Under the pieces are notes generated by a model that searched no databases, was not told the origin of the DNA, and saw only the letters and a list, made by a program, of their open reading frames with translations. Positions 1-10,874 of a stretch of 64,000 nucleotides of DNA are shown in pieces (the stretch's first letter is position 1; the number at the start of each line of letters is the position of its first letter). Both the position numbers and the translations under genes were made by a program. The stretch comes from Polyangiaceae bacterium. Its GTDB lineage: Bacteria; Myxococcota_A; Polyangia; Polyangiales; Polyangiaceae. Location: the NCBI GenBank assembly GCA_025353725.1, contig JANXOF010000037.1, forward strand, positions 62,001 through 126,000, given 5' to 3'.

Positions 1-1755
1 GAGCTTGGTTACGACGTCCACTGTTTTTGTTTTCAAGACAGCCCGCGCCGCGCGCACTCGATAGCGGCCCAAGGCGGGATCAACGCCGCAAAGAACTACC
101 AAAATGACGGCGACAGCGTTTGGCGGCTCTTTTACGACACAGTGAAAGGCGGCGACTATCGCGCCCGCGAGGCGAACGTTTACCGCCTTGCACAGATCAG
201 CGTGAACATTATTGACCAATGCGTCGCGCAAGGCGTCCCTTTCGCCCGCGAGTACGGCGGCACACTCTCAAATCGCTCGTTCGGTGGTGCCCAAGTGTCG
301 CGCACGTTTTACGCGCGCGGCCAGACAGGCCAGCAACTTTTGCTGGGCGCATACCAAGCTCTCGAGCGACAGATTGGCGCGGGCAAGGTCAAGATGTACC
401 CGCGAACGGAGATGCTCGATCTCGTCGTGGTCGACGGGCGAGCCCGCGGGATCATTACGCGGAACCTCGTCACCGGGAAAACCGAAGCCCACGCGGCGGA
501 CGCCGTCGTCCTCGGCACAGGCGGTTACGGCAACGTTTTTCATCTGTCGACCAACGCGAAAGGCTCGAACGCCACGGCGAGCTGGCGCGCCCATAAGCGA
601 GGCGCTTACTTCGCCAATCCGTGCTTCACGCAAATTCACCCGACGTGTATTCCGGTGGCCGGTGATTACCAATCCAAGCTGACCCTCATGAGCGAGTCGC
701 TTCGCAACGACGGTCGTATTTGGGTTCCTTCAAAAAAGGGTGATCCGCGTAGCCCGAGCCAGATACCTGAGAGCGAACGTGACTACTACCTCGAGAGGCG
801 TTACCCCGCATTCGGTAACCTTGTGCCGCGCGACGTCGCTTCTCGCGCCGCGAAGCTCGTATGCGACGAAGGGCGCGGTGTTGGTCCGGGAGGCCGAGGC
901 GTTTATCTCGATTTTGCCGATTCGATTGGCCGGCTCGGCGAGAACGTCATCCGAGAGCGCTACGGCAATCTTTTCGACATGTACGCTCGGATTACAGGGG
1001 AAAACCCTTACAAAGTGCCGATGCGAATTTACCCCGCGATTCACTACACGATGGGCGGACTTTGGGTCGACTACGACCTTATGAGCACCATTCCAGGTAT
1101 GTTCGTGATGGGCGAGGCAAACTTTTCAGACCACGGTGCGAACCGCCTTGGCGCGAGCGCGCTGATGCAGGGCCTTGCGGACGGCTACTTCATTCTGCCT
1201 TACACGATTGGCAACTATCTCGCGCAGTCGAAGGGACCCAAAATAGAGGCCTCGCACTCCGCGTTTCAAGACGCGCTCAAGGGCGTGAAGCTCGCGACCG
1301 CGAAGTTTGTGTCGTCGAGGGGGAAGCGAACGGTGGATTCGTTCCACCGCGAGTTAGGCAAAATCGTTTGGGAGAAGTGCGGAATGGCCCGCAGCCGCAC
1401 GGGGCTCGAAGAAGCGCTCGCGAGAATCCCGGAGCTGCGCGAGGAGTTCAACTCCAACGTCATGATTCCTGGCAGCGGCGAAGAGATGAACCGAGAACTC
1501 GAGAAAGCCGGGCGCGTGGCGGACTTCTTTGAGCTGGCGGAGCTCATGTGCTTCGACGCGTTGCAGCGTAACGAGTCATGCGGCGGTCACTTTCGCGAGG
1601 AGTTTCAGACGCCCGAGGGGGAGGCGCTTCGTGACGACGAGGCGTTCTGCTACGCGGCGGCATGGGAGTACAAGGGGCAGAATGAGCGGCAGACGCTGCA
1701 TCGCGAGGCCCTCTCGTTCGACAACGTCCACCTGACGCAACGGAGCTATAAGTAA
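1..1755 (+). CDS. sdhA: Succinate dehydrogenase/fumarate reductase flavoprotein subunit, 5'-truncated by the window edge
   Basis: Frame open from base 1 ([54 protein letters not shown]...). Contains [15 protein letters not shown], the [13 protein letters not shown]-like FAD region and [19 protein letters not shown]. Confidence 0.96.
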   Translation, partial: ELGYDVHCFCFQDSPRRAHSIAAQGGINAAKNYQNDGDSVWRLFYDTVKGGDYRAREANVYRLAQISVNIIDQCVAQGVPFAREYGGTLSNRSFGGAQVSRTFYARGQTGQQLLLGAYQALERQIGAGKVKMYPRTEMLDLVVVDGRARGIITRNLVTGKTEAHAADAVVLGTGGYGNVFHLSTNAKGSNATASWRAHKRGAYFANPCFTQIHPTCIPVAGDYQSKLTLMSESLRNDGRIWVPSKKGDPRSPSQIPESERDYYLERRYPAFGNLVPRDVASRAAKLVCDEGRGVGPGGRGVYLDFADSIGRLGENVIRERYGNLFDMYARITGENPYKVPMRIYPAIHYTMGGLWVDYDLMSTIPGMFVMGEANFSDHGANRLGASALMQGLADGYFILPYTIGNYLAQSKGPKIEASHSAFQDALKGVKLATAKFVSSRGKRTVDSFHRELGKIVWEKCGMARSRTGLEEALARIPELREEFNSNVMIPGSGEEMNRELEKAGRVADFFELAELMCFDALQRNESCGGHFREEFQTPEGEALRDDEAFCYAAAWEYKGQNERQTLHREALSFDNVHLTQRSYK

Positions 1756-2537
1756 TGCGAACGTTCTCCCTCACCCTCAACGTGTGGCGGCAAAAGAGCG
1801 CGAGCGAACCCGGCAAGTTCGTCACGTACAAAGCGCCGAACGTCAGCGAGCACATGTCGTTCCTCGAGATGCTCGACGTTGTGAATGACGATTTAATCCT
1901 TACCGGTGGAGAGCCTATCGTCTTCGATCACGACTGCCGCGAGGGGATATGCGGATCCTGCGGTTTTATGATCAACGGAATAGCCCATGGGCCTAACCGT
2001 GCGACCACGGTCTGTCAGCTTCACATGCGCTCGTTCAAAGACGGCGAAGAGCTTTGGCTCGAGCCTTGGCGTTCGGCGGCGTTTCCTGTCGTCAAAGATC
2101 TCGCCGTTGACCGAAGCGCGTTCGACCGCGTGATCGCCGCCGGTGGGTTCGTGACGGCGCCCACGGGGAGCGCGGTGGATGGCAATGCCATCCTCGTACC
2201 AAAGCCCGATGCCGATCTCGCGATGGATGCCGCAGCGTGCATTGGGTGTGGTGCGTGCGTGGCCTCGTGCCCCAACGGCTCCGCAGCGCTGTTTTCGGCG
2301 GCGAAAATCGGGCATCTCGGCTTTCTCCCGCAAGGCCAGCCTGAGCGAGACAATCGCGTTCTCGCCATGGTCGAGCAGGTGACGCTCGAGGGCTTCGGTC
2401 ACTGTACGAGCACCGGTGAGTGCGAGGCTGTATGCCCGAAAGGCATCCAAATCAGCTACATCGCTCGAATGAACCGCGACTACCTCAAAGCCAGTATCGC
2501 CAAAAGGCCCGAGGCAAGCGTTGGCGGTTCGGGCTGA
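1755..2537 (+). CDS. sdhB: Succinate dehydrogenase iron-sulfur subunit
   Basis: [34 protein letters not shown] and [19 protein letters not shown] ferredoxin motifs; start overlaps the sdhA stop (TAATG). Confidence 0.95.
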   Translation: MRTFSLTLNVWRQKSASEPGKFVTYKAPNVSEHMSFLEMLDVVNDDLILTGGEPIVFDHDCREGICGSCGFMINGIAHGPNRATTVCQLHMRSFKDGEELWLEPWRSAAFPVVKDLAVDRSAFDRVIAAGGFVTAPTGSAVDGNAILVPKPDADLAMDAAACIGCGACVASCPNGSAALFSAAKIGHLGFLPQGQPERDNRVLAMVEQVTLEGFGHCTSTGECEAVCPKGIQISYIARMNRDYLKASIAKRPEASVGGSG

Positions 2538-2834
2538 GGTTCGCGAAAAGCCTCATCTCCGACCTCTGCGATCCGCCTTCGCACACGTTGTGCGGGCCTT
2601 CCAAAGGTTCACGAAGGTTCACGGTAAGTCTGCGCCTAGGTACCATAATGAGGCTAGGCGTCGCCATTCTACATGGACCCGTTGCGATTCGCGTGACGTG
2701 ACGGCGCATGGCGGATGATGCCTCGCAAGCTCGCGAGGATTCGTCGCGCCGTGGAGGAGCGCGATTCGCGCTATCAATCCCTCATCGCGAAAGAGAGCGC
2801 CGCCGCCATTCGCCATCTCCTGCACGTTCAAGGC

Positions 2835-2852
2835 CCAAACCGGCCGGTTTGG
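2835..2852. repeat. 18-bp perfect palindrome CCAAACCGGCCGGTTTGG followed by CTTTT
   Basis: Read directly; self-complementary over 18 bp, in the non-coding interval downstream of sdhB. Confidence 0.8.
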
Positions 2853-2981
2853 CTTTTCGAGCGGTTCTCGAGAGCGTGTTCGCGCCCGATCGAACCGAAA
2901 AAGCGGACCCCGAGCGATTGTGACTGCATACGGTTGCGTGGAAGACTGTGGTGACGATGGGCGTTCTACTTGGCATGAACT

Positions 2982-3331
2982 GTGGGTAGCGGTTCGTGCT
3001 GTCTCTGGTCTTTGCGGGCTGCAGCTCGCCGTGCGGCTCGCGAGACGAAACGGCGCCTTCTCTATCCAAGTCGACGCTTCGAACGCGGTCGCACCGCAGG
3101 AGAGCGAAGTCGACTACGTTCGCGCGATCGGCGTCGGGTCCCGACCGGGCTCCCAGCTTCTGTACGGCGCTCACGCGTACGGGAACGGCAACATCCACGA
3201 ATGGAAGGTTGTCGATTACGCGCGCGGCGCCTTACGCGAATGGTCGACCGATGCCGATTCGTTGGCGCACGCCGGTCTCGGCGCCAATCCGCGCCCGTCC
3301 CAAACTCCGAGCGCCCGATTTCGAAGGATAG
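2982..3331 (+). pseudogene. Possible decayed lipoprotein gene (signal peptide and body in different frames)
   Basis: Frame 2 has a lipobox-like RFVLSLVFAGCSSPCGS. Frame 1 then reads IQVDASNAVAPQESEVDYVRAIGVGSRPGSQLLYGAHAYGNGNIHEWKVVDYARGALREWS with GC-rich third positions. Confidence 0.3.
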
Positions 3332-3457
3332 CCCTCGCGCACCCGCGGCCTCGTCGCGTCGGCGTCAAAGCCGTTTGGAGAACACCGCAGCAGCCATGCC
3401 TTCCGCCTCGACTGCGTGGCGGGAGTTATCGCAGGCTGGTATGCCCGGCGCGTGGCG

Positions 3458-5059
3458 CTAGAGTCGAGGTTTTGAGGCGAGTTCGTCATCGCCCGGGGCC
3501 AGGCTGGGATCGCTTGGAAGCAGGGCGGGAGGCGGTACGAGCGGCGCGTTCATCCACCGCGTCAGTGTCTCGACCGCCCGCGCTCTGTCGCTGGGCGCAA
3601 GCACGCGAAGGTTCGCCCCGTGATTGGCGCCCGGGGCGACGAAAAGCATCGAGTCCTTCGCAGCGCCGATTTCGAACTTTCCCGCCGTCCATGGGTCGTC
3701 TTCGCCGTAAACGAACATGAGCGACACTCCCTTGGTTTTCACCCACGTCTGAACGTCGACGATGGCTGCGGCATCGAAAACTGTGGGTACGTTCTTCGGC
3801 GCGTAGGAGGCGGGCTTGTACGTGGAACGGTAGCTCAGAAGGTCCACAATCCCGTCGTCGGAGCCGGCTGGCGCACCGAGCTGCGTCGCCGCCTGATAGT
3901 AGTACGGCGTGTATGCGTCGAAGTCCGCACCGCCGTAGCTTTCGAGTTGAGTGACTACTCTGAAGAAGCCAAACAGTGTATCGATGGGGGCTGACTCATC
4001 AGGAATCTTGCTACATCCAAAATCCGGATCTCCGGGGTCCGTATACTGCCAAAAAGCGAACGGCATCTCGAGTACGGCGTGTTCAAGCGCCACGGCTTTG
4101 CCCCCGAGCTGGTCGTAGGTGCCCTCCATCTTCTCAAGCACCTCGACTCGGCGGTTCAAAACAGCCTTTTGAAGGCCCAGAAGCTTCGAGCGGCAATCGG
4201 CGTACGGCTCGCCGCCGACCGTCGCTAAAAACGAGGTGTAGCGTGGGTCTGCCGTCCCGTACGACAGCGGCGCGACGTAGGCGACCGTGCCATCCAAATC
4301 GAGAGGGTAAAATCGCCTGTGGTAGGCGGAGGTCATTCCGCCTTTGCTCACTCCCGTGTTCACCCAGTGGGCTCCGTAAATGGTCTTGAGTAGCGTGACG
4401 ATCCGGTGATAGTCCGCCGCGGATTGCTTGATCGTCAAGTCCTTCCAGGTCGGAGGCGCAGGTGAGGACGGGGTAAAAAACCGGTGTTCGACCTGTAGTT
4501 GGTTTGATTTGAACGCGCGCGTGATCTCCGTCACATTCCGCCTGAGACCATAGCCGCTGCTCGCGAGCACCATCGGGGCCGTCTCCGAAACGTGCAGCAG
4601 CGAGAGCCTTTGTGCGAAATGTGCGCTTAAAGCGTCCTCGTGGTCGGCAGGCTGGTCGACGGTGAGCTCGAACCTGCGATAGCCCGCGGGTACGACCGGG
4701 GAGCCGCCGTCGGGATTGCTCCTAACCTCCTCTAGAGTGAGCCCGGGGATACACGCCAGGCGTCCTTTGATATCGGTCGCGAGGCACGCTGGGGCATCGC
4801 TTCGGGCGTCCGACGTCGCGCCACCGTCGGCGACGGTTCGACCTGCGTTGTCGTCGCTTCGATCGCCGGCCTCGTTCGCCTGCGGCGCGAAGGCGTCGTA
4901 TACGCCCGACTCGGTGATTCCACACGCGGACGCAAACGTAAACGTAAAGAGCGCGACTGCCGCGAGCACGACTGTGATGGGTATCCCACGGACGCGGCGC
5001 GCGTTCGACGCACGTACACTGTCGCTCTGTTCGCGAACGTTCATGGGCGTTTCGTACAC
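3458..5059 (-). CDS. Secreted S37-family (PS-10 type) aminopeptidase-like lipoprotein
   Basis: N-terminal hydrophobic segment ending FASACG; GVSKGGMTSAYHRRFYPLDLDGTVAYVAPLSYG nucleophile region; DPWTAGKFEIG...GANHGANL. Confidence 0.75.
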   Translation of the reverse strand: MYETPMNVREQSDSVRASNARRVRGIPITVVLAAVALFTFTFASACGITESGVYDAFAPQANEAGDRSDDNAGRTVADGGATSDARSDAPACLATDIKGRLACIPGLTLEEVRSNPDGGSPVVPAGYRRFELTVDQPADHEDALSAHFAQRLSLLHVSETAPMVLASSGYGLRRNVTEITRAFKSNQLQVEHRFFTPSSPAPPTWKDLTIKQSAADYHRIVTLLKTIYGAHWVNTGVSKGGMTSAYHRRFYPLDLDGTVAYVAPLSYGTADPRYTSFLATVGGEPYADCRSKLLGLQKAVLNRRVEVLEKMEGTYDQLGGKAVALEHAVLEMPFAFWQYTDPGDPDFGCSKIPDESAPIDTLFGFFRVVTQLESYGGADFDAYTPYYYQAATQLGAPAGSDDGIVDLLSYRSTYKPASYAPKNVPTVFDAAAIVDVQTWVKTKGVSLMFVYGEDDPWTAGKFEIGAAKDSMLFVAPGANHGANLRVLAPSDRARAVETLTRWMNAPLVPPPALLPSDPSLAPGDDELASKPRL

Positions 5060-5092
5060 CTGTCTGTGGCTCTCTGCGATACGAAATGGGCT

Positions 5093-6973
5093 TTATAAAC
5101 GCCCGATGCGGAGATTGTGCGCCACGCTCACGCCGCCGACGCCTCGAACGCCAATGGAGATTCGGGCGTCGCTATCGAGCTCGCTAACGCATGTGCGAGG
5201 CGCGCCGTCGTCGAAGACCGTTTCGACCTTCGCGCCGCGGCGGGTGACCTTGACTTGGCGGGTCGCGGTCTGGGCGAACGCGCATCCGTCGCCGCCGACC
5301 TCGAGCTCACGGCCGTTTTCCTGGCGCAGGACGATGAGAGGTGAGGGGACGCCGTCGAGCTCGATGATCACGTCGGCGTAGGTGACGTCGGTGACAAAGG
5401 CGCTCGCGCCGGGTCCGAGCTCGAGACCGCGGCCGTCGATGAACGTCAGCGAACTCCCGGGCGCTCCCGCTAGCCTGTCGGGGGCGAGCCCGAACGGACC
5501 CTCCACGAGCAGTGGGTTCTTGACCCTCCCGTAGCGAGACCGCGTAGCAAATCGGTACCCGCGTACATACAGTTGACCGTCGAGTGTGACCGCATCGTCT
5601 TCGGAGCGACCGTCAAGCCAAAGGGCAAGTCCGCTGTCACCAGACGCTATCGCGCTTGTAAGAGGTCCTCGTAACGGTGCGTTCGCGATGGGTTCAAACG
5701 CTCCAGACCAAGGTTGCCAACGTAGCCAACGGGTACCGGTCCAGAGTACCGGCGCGCCGTCTGAGCCTGGAAAGAGGCGTACGACACCGAGCTCGCGAGG
5801 AGTCACGGGGACCCCGGCCTCGAGCGTCCCGTCCGCAGAAATAACCCACACAGTTTTGAAGTCGCTCAGCGCGTTGACAGGTGCGACGACGGCGAGCGCG
5901 CCACCTGCACTCAGTGGGACAAAGCCGCGTTCACGCCCTCCGACGAGCGCGACAGGCCGCTTGGTCGCTCGGCTCGCGTCCGGCGCGAACCATTCGAGCG
6001 TGGCTACGTTTTCGCCGCTCGCGTCGACGCCGCCCGCGACGAGAATCTCCCCGGAGGCGAGGCGCAAAACGGTCGGGTTTGCGCGCGGCACGGCCAGAAG
6101 CGCCACGCCGGTCGTACGATTACGGCGAGTTTTGGGGTCGAGAATCTCCATGGTTCGCAGTGGCGTGCCGGCTTGCCCAGTGCCGCCCACGAGCAGCGTC
6201 TCTCCCGTGACAAGCACCACTGCGCCATGTTTTGTACGTGGTTCGGCGAGGTCGATTCGCGCGCGCTCGACGTCGCCTAAGGCGTTTTCATCACCTCGCG
6301 CTGGCACATAAATTTCGGCCGTAGCGAGGGCCGCTTGCGTGTCAGGATCGTCTCCGCCGGCGATGATGGCGGGCGAAGGATCTTGTTCGACAGACGCACG
6401 AAACGCCGTCACGGTGGCGCGTGCGCGACGGCCTTCGAGTCCGAATTCGAGCTTTTCAATGACGCCTGTAGAAAGATCACCCACGAACGTGTGCGGGACC
6501 TGACCGTCGACACGACCGCCCGCGACCATCAAGTGACGACCGAAAACGCCAAGGGTTACGTCGACCCGCGGCTCTACGTTGCGCGAGAGGCGACACGTTT
6601 CGGATCTTGGCCAAACGAGCACGTTCACCGCGCCGGAGGTTCGCACGTCTGCCGTCCCTTGCCAGTCGGTATTCTGAGCCGCTTGCGAGACGTCGATGAT
6701 CACGGAGCGCGCGTTTGGGGGAAGTGCGCTGAGCTCGCGGCCGACATCGCGCAAGAACAGCGAGCTGATAGCGCTTTGGGTGTCGTCGAAGTCCCCGAGA
6801 CCGTAAATCACGGAGTACGCCTCGCTCTGCGCGACCGGACATGAGCGCGGCGCGTAGACGAACAACGTCCGCGCCTCTGTCTCTGGAGGCGAAGTACACG
6901 CGCTCAGGAAGGCGCTGCTCGTGGCGGAAACAACGACGAAGGCCGCAACAGCGAGTTTGGCGAAGAGATTCAT
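5093..6973 (-). CDS. Secreted Kelch/beta-propeller-like repeat protein
   Basis: Start MNLFAKLAVAAFVVVSATSSAFLSAC; repeated HLMVAGGRVDG / TLLVGGTGQAGTPLRTMEILDP / EILVAGGVDASGENVATLEWF motifs. Confidence 0.75.
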   Translation of the reverse strand: MNLFAKLAVAAFVVVSATSSAFLSACTSPPETEARTLFVYAPRSCPVAQSEAYSVIYGLGDFDDTQSAISSLFLRDVGRELSALPPNARSVIIDVSQAAQNTDWQGTADVRTSGAVNVLVWPRSETCRLSRNVEPRVDVTLGVFGRHLMVAGGRVDGQVPHTFVGDLSTGVIEKLEFGLEGRRARATVTAFRASVEQDPSPAIIAGGDDPDTQAALATAEIYVPARGDENALGDVERARIDLAEPRTKHGAVVLVTGETLLVGGTGQAGTPLRTMEILDPKTRRNRTTGVALLAVPRANPTVLRLASGEILVAGGVDASGENVATLEWFAPDASRATKRPVALVGGRERGFVPLSAGGALAVVAPVNALSDFKTVWVISADGTLEAGVPVTPRELGVVRLFPGSDGAPVLWTGTRWLRWQPWSGAFEPIANAPLRGPLTSAIASGDSGLALWLDGRSEDDAVTLDGQLYVRGYRFATRSRYGRVKNPLLVEGPFGLAPDRLAGAPGSSLTFIDGRGLELGPGASAFVTDVTYADVIIELDGVPSPLIVLRQENGRELEVGGDGCAFAQTATRQVKVTRRGAKVETVFDDGAPRTCVSELDSDARISIGVRGVGGVSVAHNLRIGRL

Positions 6974-7050
6974 CCGCACGCACAGTGTAAGGCATATCGA
7001 GCCGACAGGATGAACCAGGAAGTGAGCCTTCCTGGTACGCTCCGAGCTGC

Positions 7051-8898
7051 GTGTATCCGCAGATCTTCGGCAAGTACGTGCTCGAACGCGAGCTTTCGCG
7101 CGGTGGCATGGCCCGCGTGCTGCTCGCGACATTGCGTGGTGCGGGCGGGTTTGAGAAAAAACTCGTGGTCAAGCAGATTAGAGACGAGCTGTCCTTCGAC
7201 CAGCAGTTCGTGCGTCGCTTCGTGGAGGAAGCGAAAACGACGGTCGCGTTAAGTCATCCGAACATCGTTCCGGTCTACGAATTAGGGGTTGAGCAGGGAA
7301 CGTACTTCCTCGCGATGGAGCTCATTGAGGGCTTCAGTGTCGCCGAGTTGCTGCTGGAGCGGAACGCGGACCGAACGCGTCGTGTTTTGGCGCCCGAAGA
7401 AGGGGCCTACCTTGGCATGGAGGTCTGTCGTGCGCTTGATTACGCACACCGACGCATGAACGTCGTCCATCGCGACATTACGCCGAGGAACGTGATGCTC
7501 GACGAAGAGGGGCAGGTGAAGCTCATCGACTTCGGTATTGCGGCGCCAGCCCTCGTGGCCGGACAGGAGATTTTAGGCTCTCCCGGGCATATGCCGCCCG
7601 AACAAGTCGAGGGCAAAGAACTTGGGCCTGCTACGGACATCTTCGCCGTCGCCGTTTTGCTCATGGAGGCCTGGAGCGGCGTCGCGCCCTTTCGTCGCGC
7701 AACGCCTGAGGCATGCGATGAGGCCATGCGAGGCCCGCACCCGCGTCCGAGTGACTACGACGCGCGCCTCCTTCCGCTCGACGACGTGATTGTTCGCGCG
7801 TTGCAGCTCGACCCGCGTGAGCGTCAGCAGGACGCCGCCGACGTGGCCCGCGCGCTGCGAGCGTTCTTGCAAGGTACCGATGTGACGGACATCGCACGCG
7901 ATTTGGGCTCTCGCGTTCGGGCGCTCCGCGAGTCGGGGTTCGACCCAAGTCCGACGTCGGCACACGGTGAGCCCCGCGCTGGCCATGCGAATGCCGGGGA
8001 GTGCGGTACAAAGACGTTTGCCGCGCGTGAGGAGGTGAGCCACTGGTCGAAGCCCCCGCCCCGTGACCTCGAGGAGCCTCCCGGCGCGAGCACGCGCAGA
8101 TTAAAAGACAGCATTCCTCCTGCGGGGCGCGTCCCGAAGGACGTCTTGGAGATGCTTGACCCAAAGCGAGACAGCGCGCCTGGAGGAGACACCCCCGAGG
8201 TTGACGCGGCGCTGTCGAATCCGCTCGTGATGCTTGCTGCGAATCCGGAACGCGATGGGCGAACGAACACGACACGGCGCAAAAAAGGTACGGGCGAACT
8301 CGCCGCGGGCTCGCTCGAGGCTCTCGTGCCCGCGGATAAAAGCGAGGCGCGACGTGTGGTCAAGCCGACGCGTGCGAAACCGCGGATGCCGCTTTTCTTG
8401 GTGATCGTGGCCACGCTCTGCCTCGGTGCGGGCGCGACGTGGGGACTCAACATTCGAGCGAGCGCGCGTGACCAACGCTCCCCTCCGACGCTTGACAAGG
8501 GAGCCGCTGCGGCAAGCACGCAGGCTGCCGCAGCGTCCACGAGCACGGCTCGAAGCGTGGCTAGCTCCGAAGTGCTCGCGAGCGCTCCGGCGACCGGGAG
8601 CTCTGTCGTGATGCTCGCTTCACCCGCGACGGCAAAGCCGGCGACCGCCGCGGAACGAACCGTACGCGCGAACGTCTCCTTTCTCGGCGACCCAGGCACG
8701 CGGGTCTATGTCGACGGCGCGTCACGAGGCCTGGCGCCGGTTCGCGTGAGTCTAGAGCAGGGCGCGCACATCGTACGCTTTCAGTTCGACACGACTCTCG
8801 AAAGTCGAAGTGAGCACTTCACCGTGATAGCCGACGAGACGCTCACGGTCCGTGCCGAATTTACGGGCGCATCACCCCTTATCCGCGTCGAACGATAG
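7051..8898 (+). CDS. Ser/Thr protein kinase with C-terminal TM segment and PEGA-like domain
   Basis: FGKYVLERELSRGGMARVLLA, VHRDITPRNVMLDEEGQVKLIDFGIA, MPPEQ; TM LFLVIVATLCLGAGATWGL; C-terminal RVYVDGASRGLAPVRVSLEQGAHIVRF. GTG start. Confidence 0.92.
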   Translation: MYPQIFGKYVLERELSRGGMARVLLATLRGAGGFEKKLVVKQIRDELSFDQQFVRRFVEEAKTTVALSHPNIVPVYELGVEQGTYFLAMELIEGFSVAELLLERNADRTRRVLAPEEGAYLGMEVCRALDYAHRRMNVVHRDITPRNVMLDEEGQVKLIDFGIAAPALVAGQEILGSPGHMPPEQVEGKELGPATDIFAVAVLLMEAWSGVAPFRRATPEACDEAMRGPHPRPSDYDARLLPLDDVIVRALQLDPRERQQDAADVARALRAFLQGTDVTDIARDLGSRVRALRESGFDPSPTSAHGEPRAGHANAGECGTKTFAAREEVSHWSKPPPRDLEEPPGASTRRLKDSIPPAGRVPKDVLEMLDPKRDSAPGGDTPEVDAALSNPLVMLAANPERDGRTNTTRRKKGTGELAAGSLEALVPADKSEARRVVKPTRAKPRMPLFLVIVATLCLGAGATWGLNIRASARDQRSPPTLDKGAAAASTQAAAASTSTARSVASSEVLASAPATGSSVVMLASPATAKPATAAERTVRANVSFLGDPGTRVYVDGASRGLAPVRVSLEQGAHIVRFQFDTTLESRSEHFTVIADETLTVRAEFTGASPLIRVER

Positions 8899-9073
8899 CG
8901 ACTTATGCGCGCCATCACGCCCGTTGACGTGAAGCCTCATTTCACGGGCGCATTCACAAAGTAGCCTGCGCGGTGGGGGAAGGCGGGACGCGTGGGCGGA
9001 CTCGTCTGGCTTTCAAGTGTGAGCTTGGCTTTTTCATCCGCCGATCGCCGTGCTAGGAACACAGGCCAAAGCC

Positions 9074-10246
9074 ATGAGCGATTTCTTCGATATTTCCAGG
9101 CATTTTTCCCCTGAAGAGCGCGCGGTTCAGAGTACGGTGCGGGCATTTGTCGACGCGCGCGTCCTGCCCGGTATCAGCGACCACTTCGAGCATGGGACCT
9201 TCCCGAGCGAGCTCATTCCCGAAATCGCGAAGCTCGGATTGCTGGGCTGTAATCTGCACGGATACGGCTGCGCCGGTCTGAGCGAGGTCGGTTACGGCCT
9301 CGCGATGCAAGAGCTCGAACGCGGCGATTCGGGCATCCGCAGCTTCGCGAGCGTTCAAGGGGGCCTGGTCATGTACCCGATTCATGCCTTCGGCTCCGAG
9401 GCGCAAAAAGACCGCTACTTGCCGAAAATGGCGAAGGGCGAACTCATCGGCTGCTTCGGTTTGACGGAGCCTGACGCGGGGTCGAACCCCTCGAGCATGC
9501 GTACGAGCGCTATCGATGACGGCGACGCGTGGGTACTCAATGGCACGAAGCGGTGGATCACGAACGGCAACCTCGCCCACGTCGCGCTTGTTTGGGCGAA
9601 GGTTGGCGGCGCGAATCAGGACGCGAGTGAGGTTCGCGGCTTTCTCGTGCCGACCGAGACGAAGGGGTTCGAGGCTCGACTCATTCATAAAAAAATGAGT
9701 CTGCGCGCTAGCGTCACGAGCGAACTCATCATGGAGGACGTGCGGATACCGAAAGACGCCCTTCTCCCCAACGTCAAAGGCATGAAGGGACCTCTGTCGT
9801 GTTTGAGCGCGGCACGCTTCGGCATCGCGTGGGGCGTCATTGGCGCGGCCCGGGCTTGCTTTGATAGCGCGCTCGACTACGCGAAAAATCGCGTGCAGTT
9901 CGCAGGCAAACCGATTGCCGCCCACCAGCTCGTTCAGGCTAAATTCGCCGAGATGCAGACGCAGCTGGCGGCGAGCCAACTCATGGCTTTTGAGGCCGCG
10001 CAGCTCAAAGAGGAGAAAAAGCTTCGGCCCGCGCACGTCAGTATGATCAAGCGCCACAACGTTCGCGCCGCGCTCGAGATCGCGCGGACGTGCCGCGATA
10101 TCCTAGGCGGGAACGGCATTACGCTCGAGTATCCCGTCATGCGCCACATGTGCAACCTCGAGACGGTGTTCACGTACGAGGGAACGCACGACATTCACAC
10201 GCTCGTTTTAGGTCAGGACATTACGGGAATCGCGGCTTACGACTGA
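9074..10246 (+). CDS. Acyl-CoA dehydrogenase, glutaryl-CoA-dehydrogenase-like
   Basis: GCFGLTEPDAGSNPSSMRT, GGNGITLEYPVMRHMCNLETVFTYEGTHDIHTLVLGQDITGIAAY. Confidence 0.9.
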   Translation: MSDFFDISRHFSPEERAVQSTVRAFVDARVLPGISDHFEHGTFPSELIPEIAKLGLLGCNLHGYGCAGLSEVGYGLAMQELERGDSGIRSFASVQGGLVMYPIHAFGSEAQKDRYLPKMAKGELIGCFGLTEPDAGSNPSSMRTSAIDDGDAWVLNGTKRWITNGNLAHVALVWAKVGGANQDASEVRGFLVPTETKGFEARLIHKKMSLRASVTSELIMEDVRIPKDALLPNVKGMKGPLSCLSAARFGIAWGVIGAARACFDSALDYAKNRVQFAGKPIAAHQLVQAKFAEMQTQLAASQLMAFEAAQLKEEKKLRPAHVSMIKRHNVRAALEIARTCRDILGGNGITLEYPVMRHMCNLETVFTYEGTHDIHTLVLGQDITGIAAYD

Positions 10247-10268
10247 ACGGGGTGTGGACGTCAGCGCC

Positions 10269-10814
10269 TCAGCCGCTGAACGTGGTGTCGAACGCTCCGC
10301 ATTGCCGGAGCGCTTCCCACATTCCGATGCCTGCCGCGTTCGCTAGGTTGAGCGAACGCACCGCGCCGATCGTCGGGATTCCAACCGTCCTGTCGCTGTA
10401 TTGCGCAAGCAATTCGTCCGGCAATCCTACACTCTCCTTGCCGAAGATGAGCGCGTCACCCCCCGCGAAATGTGCGTCCAAAAAACTTTTTTTGGAGACT
10501 CCGCTGAATAGGTGCAGCTGACCCGGTGGGCCTGGAGCGGTCTCCTTGATAAACGCCTGCAAAAAGTGAGCGAAATCAAGATGCCTCCGAACGTCGACGA
10601 GATGCCAGTAGTCAACGCCCGCCCGCCTCACGCTTTGCTCGTCGATCCGAAACCCGAGCGGGCCGACAAGGTGCAACGGTGCGGCGGCGGCGGCGCAAAG
10701 GCGCGCAATATTTCCCGTATTCGGAGGTATTTCAGGTTCGACGAGAACGACGTGAAGAGGCCGTGCCAGCGTGGGTGCGCGGAGCTTAGGTGTGCCGTTG
10801 GAGGAGCGGGGCAT
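10269..10814 (-). CDS. trmL: tRNA (cytidine(34)-2'-O)-methyltransferase (SPOUT family)
   Basis: LHVVLVEPEIPPNTGNIARLCAA, GKESVGLPDELL, IPTIGAVRSLNLANAAGIGMWEALRQ. The longer ORF upstream of MPRSSNG is not TrmL-like. Confidence 0.9.
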   Translation of the reverse strand: MPRSSNGTPKLRAPTLARPLHVVLVEPEIPPNTGNIARLCAAAAAPLHLVGPLGFRIDEQSVRRAGVDYWHLVDVRRHLDFAHFLQAFIKETAPGPPGQLHLFSGVSKKSFLDAHFAGGDALIFGKESVGLPDELLAQYSDRTVGIPTIGAVRSLNLANAAGIGMWEALRQCGAFDTTFSG

Positions 10815-10874
10815 ACCTTGCTGTATTGCATAGTCGCGATACGCTTTCGAGATGGACTCGCCTTGGAGGTGACC

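Noticed and set aside
2920-3720. 266-aa plus-strand ORF as an intact gene
   Set aside because: Its C-terminal part is antisense to the S37-like peptidase and no start or family is convincing; only the central part looks protein-like.
9053-10057. 334-aa minus-strand ORF antisense to the acyl-CoA dehydrogenase
   Set aside because: Fully antisense to a confidently identified gene; long shadow ORFs are expected in high-GC DNA and no motif is recognisable.
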